Assembly: GCA_021795275.1 (NCBI GenBank)
Contig: JAJYPO010000073.1
Span: 1 to 10,448 of the forward strand
DNA length: 10,448 nt
Source of the DNA: Nitrospirota bacterium
Lineage (GTDB): Bacteria; Nitrospirota_A; Leptospirillia; Leptospirillales; Leptospirillaceae
Direction of reading: 5' to 3'
Shown: piece by piece, positions 6,454 to 10,448 of the stretch
Numbering within the stretch: position 1 is the first letter of the stretch
How the letters are laid out: each line of letters begins with the position of its first letter
Translations under genes and position numbers: made by a program
Notes under the pieces: generated by a model
The model's input: the letters and a program-made list of their open reading frames with translations, nothing else
The model's database searches: none
What the model was told of the DNA's origin: nothing

Positions 6454-6801
6454 ATGAATGTCTCAGAAGTGCTTCTCAAGAAAGCAGAAATCATCGGCTT
6501 GCGGGCTCCGGTCGATGTCGTTCCGGATCCGACGGTCGAGGGATTCGATCAGTGGAAGGCCGGCCTGCTCACCTATTTCGGGTGCGCAATCGACAACTAC
6601 CTCGACAAAAATCATCTGGACATGATGACGGACGAGATGCTCGAATCCATGAAAAAAGGATTCACCCGGCTGGTCGTCTCCCAGCCCTATGTGGAGGCCC
6701 CGCTCCAGCCGATGGAGCCGACGCCCCGCCAGATCGAGAGCCGGATCATCGAGGAAGTGTTCACGGAGCTCAAAACCATCCCCCACCATTGTACCCATTG
6801 A
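6454..6801 (+). CDS. Small soluble protein of unknown function (115 aa)
   Basis: Not recognised. The ATG at 6454 has a good AAGGAG site 6 nt upstream. The frame is open back to 6334, but that part overlaps the promoter and structured leader. The protein is acidic and mostly helical by appearance, with no signal peptide or membrane segment. Notable parts are L-L-K-K-A-E-I-I-G-L-R-A-P near the N-terminus, W-K-A-G-L-L-T-Y-F-G-C-A-I-D-N-Y-L in the middle, a Pro-rich linker (A-P-L-Q-P-M-E-P-T-P), and a final helix that ends in H-H-C-T-H. Cys and three His in the last five residues could bind a metal. It is a monocistronic unit: strong promoter, long leader, strong terminator directly behind. That arrangement suggests high and controlled expression. 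The divergent control region shared with the repeat-protein gene hints at joint regulation. Confidence 0.82.
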   Translation: MNVSEVLLKKAEIIGLRAPVDVVPDPTVEGFDQWKAGLLTYFGCAIDNYLDKNHLDMMTDEMLESMKKGFTRLVVSQPYVEAPLQPMEPTPRQIESRIIEEVFTELKTIPHHCTH

Positions 6802-6823
6802 TCCTTGCATCTGCCGGAACACG

Positions 6824-6862
6824 GGGGAAGGGATCTCGTCTTGCCCTTCCCCTTTTTTTTTT
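6824..6862 (+). terminator. Intrinsic terminator of the 115-aa gene
   Basis: GGGGAAGGG (6824-6832) pairs perfectly with CCCTTCCCC (6844-6852) across an 11-nt loop and is followed by ten T residues. It lies 22 nt after the stop codon. It is the clearest terminator in the window. Confidence 0.92.
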
Positions 6863-7044
6863 GGCCCTGCCTATTCCTTTTTTAGATGGTTCTATGGATC
6901 TTGTAAGGAAGGGTTTTTCTCTTAACTCTCCCTTTTTTTCCATTGACGCCTTTTCCAGTCGGAACCCTTTGCCGGAGATTTCCACGGTCGATCCGGCCAA
7001 TACCGCCGGAACTCCATCTCCTTGTCCCTGTCGCGGCTGAGGGG

Positions 7045-7088
7045 CCCTTCAGGATCGGGGTGGCGTCCCACGGCTGAAGGGTTTTCTT
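7045..7088 (+). terminator. Terminator-like hairpin with no gene upstream
   Basis: CCCTTCAG (7045-7052) pairs with CTGAAGGG (7074-7081). A smaller GTGG/CCAC stem lies inside the loop, and TTTTCTT follows. The orientation with a T-rich tail is rightward only. No coding region precedes it, so either a non-coding transcript ends here, or it is a relic. Confidence 0.45.
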
Positions 7089-7162
7089 CCCGGAGCGGCG
7101 CTTCGAGCGGGTGGCACCGGCCCGCGGAACTCCCCGCCCTCTTCTCCGGATTGCCGGTCGGG

Positions 7163-7189
7163 ACGCCCGGCCTGCGTTCCGGCGTTTTT
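7163..7189 (+). terminator. Second orphan terminator-like hairpin
   Basis: ACGCC(C)GG (7163-7170) pairs with CCGGCGT (7179-7185) with one bulged C and an 8-nt loop. A five-T run (7185-7189) overlaps the last stem base. It is rightward, 75 nt after the previous one, with no gene between. Confidence 0.4.
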
Positions 7190-7362
7190 CTGCCTTTCGG
7201 ACACGGGCTCCCTCTCGTCGTCGTGTCGGGAGAAAGACCGGATTCCTGATCGGTTCGGACGAAGCGGACGATTCTTCCTGTTCATCTCAGCAACCGCACC
7301 CAATATCCGAAATCGCATGAGGAAGAATGAGGGGATAAAAATAGGAAACTCCTTGTCGTTTC

Positions 7363-7410
7363 TGGTTAAATGGATGTTGTCGAAGACAACCATTTACCAC
7401 CCGAAGGGTG
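7363..7410 (+). promoter_or_regulatory. Two overlapping hairpins in the leader of the transposase remnant
   Basis: The first hairpin spans 7363-7399: inner stem GTTGTC-GAA-GACAAC, extended by TGGT(T)AAATG against CATTTACCA, with a 3-nt and a 1-nt bulge. The second is CACCC-GAA-GGGTG (7398-7410). They share two bases, so their full forms exclude one another. The second contains AAGGG (7405-7408), the only plausible ribosome binding site for the ATG at 7418. Hiding the transposase ribosome site is a known way in which insertion sequences limit expression from outside transcripts. Its use here is inference. Confidence 0.4.
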
Positions 7411-7417
7411 AAACGAA

Positions 7418-7756
7418 ATGGGCCGCTTCGTGGTACGTCAAAGCGTTCTTCCCTTCAAGCCCGAATCGACCAACGACACGATGGCCTCCCAGTCGGGGAT
7501 GGCTCTGTTCGGAGAATTTCTTCGGATGATCGTCAGGGACTAAGGGGCTTCTGGAGATCGGAGAGGGACCCTCGACATAGACGCGACCCGGATCGTGGCG
7601 GAGAAAGCCCAGGCCCAATGGACCTCCAAAGGGGAAAAAAGGTGCATTCCCCTGGTGGGTCATGTGAGAGAATTCTCCGGAATGGTGGTGCATGAAGATT
7701 TCCGGGAGGGGAACGCCGCTCCGGCCGCCGGACACGTTCCGCCACTCCTCCTGTAA
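7418..7756 (+). pseudogene. Decayed IS1380-type transposase, internally deleted and truncated
   Basis: One reading frame holds two separated pieces of an IS1380-family (DDE_Tnp_1-type) transposase. The first (codons 1-41) reads M-G-R-F-V-V-R, then L-P-F-K-P-E-S-T-N-D-T and G-M-A-L-F-G-E-F-L-R, typical of the family's N-terminus. An in-frame TAA at 7541-7543 ends it. From 7568 the same frame continues T-L-D-I-D-A-T-R-I-V-A-E-K-A-Q-A, which carries the first catalytic Asp, then K-G-E-K-R-C-I-P-L-V-G-H and V-V-H-E-D-F-R-E-G-N-A-A-P. It stops at TAA 7754-7756. In full-length members (about 430-460 aa) roughly 80-90 more residues separate these two parts, and two thirds of the protein follow the second. 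Both an internal deletion and loss of the 3' part have therefore happened. The element cannot move by itself. No certain terminal inverted repeats or target duplication were found. Confidence 0.82.
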
Positions 7757-8028
7757 TCTCAGGTTCTGAAATCAATTTCGGTTCTTGGGCTCCACAAAAT
7801 TGTTGCGACAGGAAAAAGACCTCGGGTATAATTGCCGGACAGCCCGATGCGGGAGAGCTCTTCGAGGGAGCCTCCGTCGGGATTTCTTCGTTTCCGGAAC
7901 CGGCATTTTCACGCGAATCTGTCCAGCCGTCCCCGGAACCCAGGCCGGTACACAAAAGAGACGATGAGCCCTTGTCGCACAATGCCCCCATATCCCCGTT
8001 AACTTTTCACCCATCGCAGGTTTGCCAA
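7757..8028. other. Intergenic leader region of gltB
   Basis: No gene is seen. After the remnant the sequence becomes AT-rich (7757-7835) and carries the gltB promoter. The following leader of about 190 nt has only small palindromes, such as AGAGCTCT at 7853-7860. The break at about 7757 probably marks the deletion junction of the insertion sequence. Confidence 0.5.
7803..7832 (+). promoter_or_regulatory. Candidate sigma70 promoter of gltB
   Basis: TTGCGA (7803-7808, four matches to TTGACA), an 18-nt spacer and a perfect TATAAT (7827-7832). The start is expected near 7839, leaving a leader of about 190 nt, long enough for post-transcriptional control. No leader peptide or known riboswitch was recognised. 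Confidence 0.55.
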
Positions 8029-10448
8029 ATGACAAATGATCCCGCTCCGGACCGACCCTCCGATCTTTTGCCTCCCGTCCCGTCCCGGGACACGATTCCG
8101 AGTCTCTCCGGCTCCTTCGCCGATCAGGAGAGGGACAGCTGCGCGGTCATCGCCGTCCTCTCCAAGACCGGACGGGGCTCTCACCGACTGCTCCATGAAG
8201 CCCTCGAGGCCCTCCAGAAGATGGAGCACCGGGCCGGACAGATCCGGAACGAGGGGGACGGGTGCGGCATCCAGATGGACATCCCTAAACCCCTCTGGCG
8301 CCGCTGGCTCCAGAAGGAAGGACGCGACGGGGGCCTCGTCGAGGATCCCCGGTTCGTGGCCGGCCATCTCTACCTGAGGGGAGACCACCCGGACAACGAG
8401 GCGGCTTTCATCAAAAAGATCTTCGCGGAAGAGGGATTCGAGGTCCTGATGGTCCGAAAGGGCCAGACCCTCCCCCGACGGGTCACCCCCTTCCCCGACA
8501 ACCAGCCCCATTTCTGGCAGGTGGCTCTGCTTTCCGCCCCGGGATCGAACCCCCTTCACGCTACTTTCCAGGCCCGGACCCGTCTCGAGCGGGACGGCAT
8601 TCTGCACATCGCTTCCCTCTCTCCGTCCGTCGTCGTCTACAAGGTCAAAGGGACGAGCTTCATCCTCGCCGACTACTTCCTCGACTTCCAGGATCCCCAG
8701 TGCCAGGGAACCCTCGTTCTGGGCCACAGCCGCTATTCGACCAATACCCTTTCGGTGACGGAGCGCGTCCAGCCCTTTTCCGTCCTTGGCCACAACGGCG
8801 AGATCAATACCATCGACAAGCTCCGGAGGGAGTCCGCCATGCTCGGGATTTCCCCGGTCGCGAGCGGCAGCGACTCCCAGGATCTCGACCGGACCCTCGA
8901 AGGGCTCATGGTCCAGTTCGGATTCAGCCTGATCGAGGCCATGGAAATCCTCTTTCCCCCCGTCACCCACATCATCTCCGCCCTCGACGACGAGCGGAAG
9001 GCCATGTACTTCCTCTACCGGCGCTTTCTCGGCCCCCTGGCCCAAGGTCCGGCGGCCATCATCGCCCGGTACGGGAACGAAGCGGTCTTCTCCGTCGACG
9101 CACTGGGCCTTCGGCCCCTCTGGACCTTCGAAACGGACAGCACTCTCTACTTTTCCTCCGAGAGAGGGATCATCCGGGCCCACCAGATGGTCGCCGAACC
9201 CAAGCCTTTCGCCCCCGGGGAAAAAATGGCGGTTCAGCTCACCCCCAGGGGAGTCCGCATCCTGGGATACCCGGAAATCCAGAACACCCTCTTCGACCGC
9301 TTCAACGAAAAGATCCGTCCAGCCCTTAACAAAACCCAGCACGAAACGAATTTGAAGGATCTCTCTGCCCGGGAATTCCTCGGCCTCGACCAGGAGGGAT
9401 CCCTCTGGGATCGGCCGGTCCAGACTCTCTGGAACCCTTTCGGCTTCGCGACGGAGGACCTGGACATTCTGTCGGGGATGGCTTCGATCGGGATGGATCC
9501 GGTAGGTTCCCTGGGCTTCGACGGCCCCCTCGCCTCGCTCAATCCCGAGCGGCAGAACATTCCCGACTACTTCAAGGAAAGCGTGGCGGTCGTGACCAAC
9601 CCGGCCATCGACCGGGAGCGGGAAATGGAGCATTTTTCCCCCCGGATCGTCCTGGGTCCCCGTCCCTACTTCGGGCACTCGGTCCGCGTTCCAAAGGGAC
9701 TCGACATTTCCCTGCCCATCCTGCTGGGGGGACACCTGTCGGCGATGCCTCTTCCCAACGACCGCTACCGGGCCCTGGCGAAAAAACACGGCACCTATCT
9801 GCTCGAGGACCTTCCCCGGTATTTCCCCCGCACCGCCATCCGGATCCTGGATTCGACGAGGGAGGAAGGAACGAGCCTCCGGGAGGCTCTGGAGGCGATG
9901 GGCCGCACTGCGGTCGACGCCGCCCGCTCCGGGACCGAGATTCTCGTGATCGACGACAGCGCCGCCCTCCGTCCGGGCCGGATCTGGGTCGAGCCCGCCC
10001 TGACAGTCGCGACGGTCGACCGGGCCCTGCGCCGGGCCTCCGTCACTCCGGGCTCCCCGAACCTGAGACGGGCCCTCTCCCTCGTCGTCCACAGCGGGGC
10101 GCTCCGAAACCTCCACGACCTCATCTTCTACTTCTCGATGGGGGCGGACGCCATGTGCCCCTTCCTCATGCTCGAATCCATCCTCGTCCCCCCGAAAGGA
10201 ACGGAGTCCTATCCGGAGGGCGAGGCGGAAGCCCGTATGGACCGGACCGTCCTGGCGATGCAGAAGGGGATCGAGAAGATCATTTCGACCATGGGGATCC
10301 ATGAAATGCGGGGCTACGGCCGCCTCATGTCCTCGATCGGACTTTCGGTCGAGGTCTCCGAGCTCTTCGCGACCCCCAACTTCTTCACCAGCGAAAAGTC
10401 CGGACTTTCCTGGTCCCGGATCGAGGGAGAGGCCCAGCTTCGCAGATC
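8029..10448 (+). CDS. gltB: Glutamate synthase large subunit, 5' part (806 codons visible, runs off the window)
   Basis: Transfers the amide nitrogen of glutamine to 2-oxoglutarate to give two glutamates, the second step of GS-GOGAT ammonium assimilation, in the cytoplasm. The visible N-terminal part is a class II glutamine amidotransferase: the nucleophile is Cys38 (D-S-C-A-V) after a 37-residue propeptide that would be removed; H-R-A-G at 67-70; G-D-G-C-G-I at 76-81; H-S-R-Y-S-T-N-T at 233-240; H-N-G-E-I-N-T at 255-261; S-D-S-Q-D-L-D at 281-287. The central domain (about 465-720) has F-G-F-A-T-E-D-L, D-Y-F-K and V-T-N-P-A-I-D-R-E-R-E. After that the match weakens: S-G-A-L-R-N-L-H-D replaces the usual S-G-E-x-R-E-x-H-H, and S-T-M-G-I-H replaces S-K-M-G-I-S. 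The 3Fe-4S cysteines lie beyond the window. The ATG at 8029 has only a weak AGG about 9 nt upstream, but no other start is available in frame. Full members are about 1,500 aa. Confidence 0.9.
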   Translation, partial: MTNDPAPDRPSDLLPPVPSRDTIPSLSGSFADQERDSCAVIAVLSKTGRGSHRLLHEALEALQKMEHRAGQIRNEGDGCGIQMDIPKPLWRRWLQKEGRDGGLVEDPRFVAGHLYLRGDHPDNEAAFIKKIFAEEGFEVLMVRKGQTLPRRVTPFPDNQPHFWQVALLSAPGSNPLHATFQARTRLERDGILHIASLSPSVVVYKVKGTSFILADYFLDFQDPQCQGTLVLGHSRYSTNTLSVTERVQPFSVLGHNGEINTIDKLRRESAMLGISPVASGSDSQDLDRTLEGLMVQFGFSLIEAMEILFPPVTHIISALDDERKAMYFLYRRFLGPLAQGPAAIIARYGNEAVFSVDALGLRPLWTFETDSTLYFSSERGIIRAHQMVAEPKPFAPGEKMAVQLTPRGVRILGYPEIQNTLFDRFNEKIRPALNKTQHETNLKDLSAREFLGLDQEGSLWDRPVQTLWNPFGFATEDLDILSGMASIGMDPVGSLGFDGPLASLNPERQNIPDYFKESVAVVTNPAIDREREMEHFSPRIVLGPRPYFGHSVRVPKGLDISLPILLGGHLSAMPLPNDRYRALAKKHGTYLLEDLPRYFPRTAIRILDSTREEGTSLREALEAMGRTAVDAARSGTEILVIDDSAALRPGRIWVEPALTVATVDRALRRASVTPGSPNLRRALSLVVHSGALRNLHDLIFYFSMGADAMCPFLMLESILVPPKGTESYPEGEAEARMDRTVLAMQKGIEKIISTMGIHEMRGYGRLMSSIGLSVEVSELFATPNFFTSEKSGLSWSRIEGEAQLRR

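Larger units (their letters stand above)
6863..7417. other. 555-nt stretch without a recognisable gene
   Basis: I find no frame with protein-like composition or a convincing ribosome binding site on either strand. The sequence alternates between T-rich runs (6878-6885, 6930-6937) and GC-rich parts. It holds the two terminator-like hairpins listed at 7045 and 7163 and the paired hairpins at 7363-7410. It may be decayed DNA around the IS remnant, or contain unannotated small RNAs. Confidence 0.5.

Noticed and set aside
6943..6975. TTGACG near 6944 as a promoter for a small RNA ending at 7088
   Set aside because: No acceptable -10 hexamer is found 16-18 nt downstream, so I could not support a promoter.
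7320..7418. Left terminal inverted repeat of the insertion sequence
   Set aside because: No matching right end or target duplication could be found by eye, as expected if the right part is deleted, so the boundary is left undefined.
7394..7735. Minus-strand open frames over the IS remnant
   Set aside because: The plus strand of the same stretch encodes recognisable transposase blocks, so the minus frames are shadows.
7999..10302. Long minus-strand open frame (767 codons) opposite gltB
   Set aside because: It is antisense to a canonical GltB frame, has low-complexity Gly/Asp/Val/Arg-rich composition and matches no family. Such frames are common opposite GC-rich genes.

Overview
The window is GC-rich DNA (roughly 60 % by eye) that looks like the chromosome of a free-living, motile bacterium. 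No rRNA, tRNA or CRISPR array was seen. The mix of genes would fit Nitrospirota such as Leptospirillum: a divergent GltB, a YcgR-type c-di-GMP effector, a YhaM-like nuclease, a fused FAD/Fe-S dehydrogenase and an IS1380-type remnant. That assignment is inference from overall flavour and no marker gene proves it.

Left half, bases 93-6046, is one minus-strand block. In transcription order it holds: a 277-aa protein with prenyltransferase/squalene-cyclase-like repeats; a 257-aa YcgR-like PilZ protein; a 325-aa YhaM-like OB-fold + HD nuclease; a 939-aa FAD-linked dehydrogenase fused to an Fe-S/CCG module; and a 117-aa unknown. The nuclease and dehydrogenase overlap by GTGA and the unknown follows the dehydrogenase by 21 nt, so these last three probably form one transcript. 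Sigma70-like promoter candidates lie in front of the first three genes. A GC-rich hairpin at 71-88 follows the block.

Middle, 6047-6453, is a divergent control region. It holds a TTGACA/TATCAT promoter facing right, a GTGCCA/TAAAAT promoter facing left, and nested, nearly concentric inverted repeats that overlap the left -35 box. The right-facing transcript has an unusually structured leader of about 120 nt. It ends in a 115-aa unknown protein and a textbook intrinsic terminator.

From 6863 to 8028 no intact gene was found. This stretch contains two further terminator-like hairpins with no gene in front of them. It also contains a previously easy-to-miss, decayed IS1380-type transposase (7418-7756) preceded by two overlapping hairpins, one of which covers its weak ribosome binding site.

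Right end: a good promoter (TATAAT) leads into the start of gltB, the large subunit of glutamate synthase. It runs from 8029 off the end with 806 codons visible. The glutaminase half is canonical, while the start of the FMN/synthase half is clearly divergent.

Functionally, the left block pairs an organic-acid oxidising flavoenzyme with an RNA-processing nuclease and a c-di-GMP motility effector. The right end is nitrogen assimilation. I see no defence system or biosynthetic cluster. The most interesting structures are regulatory ones and the IS remnant.
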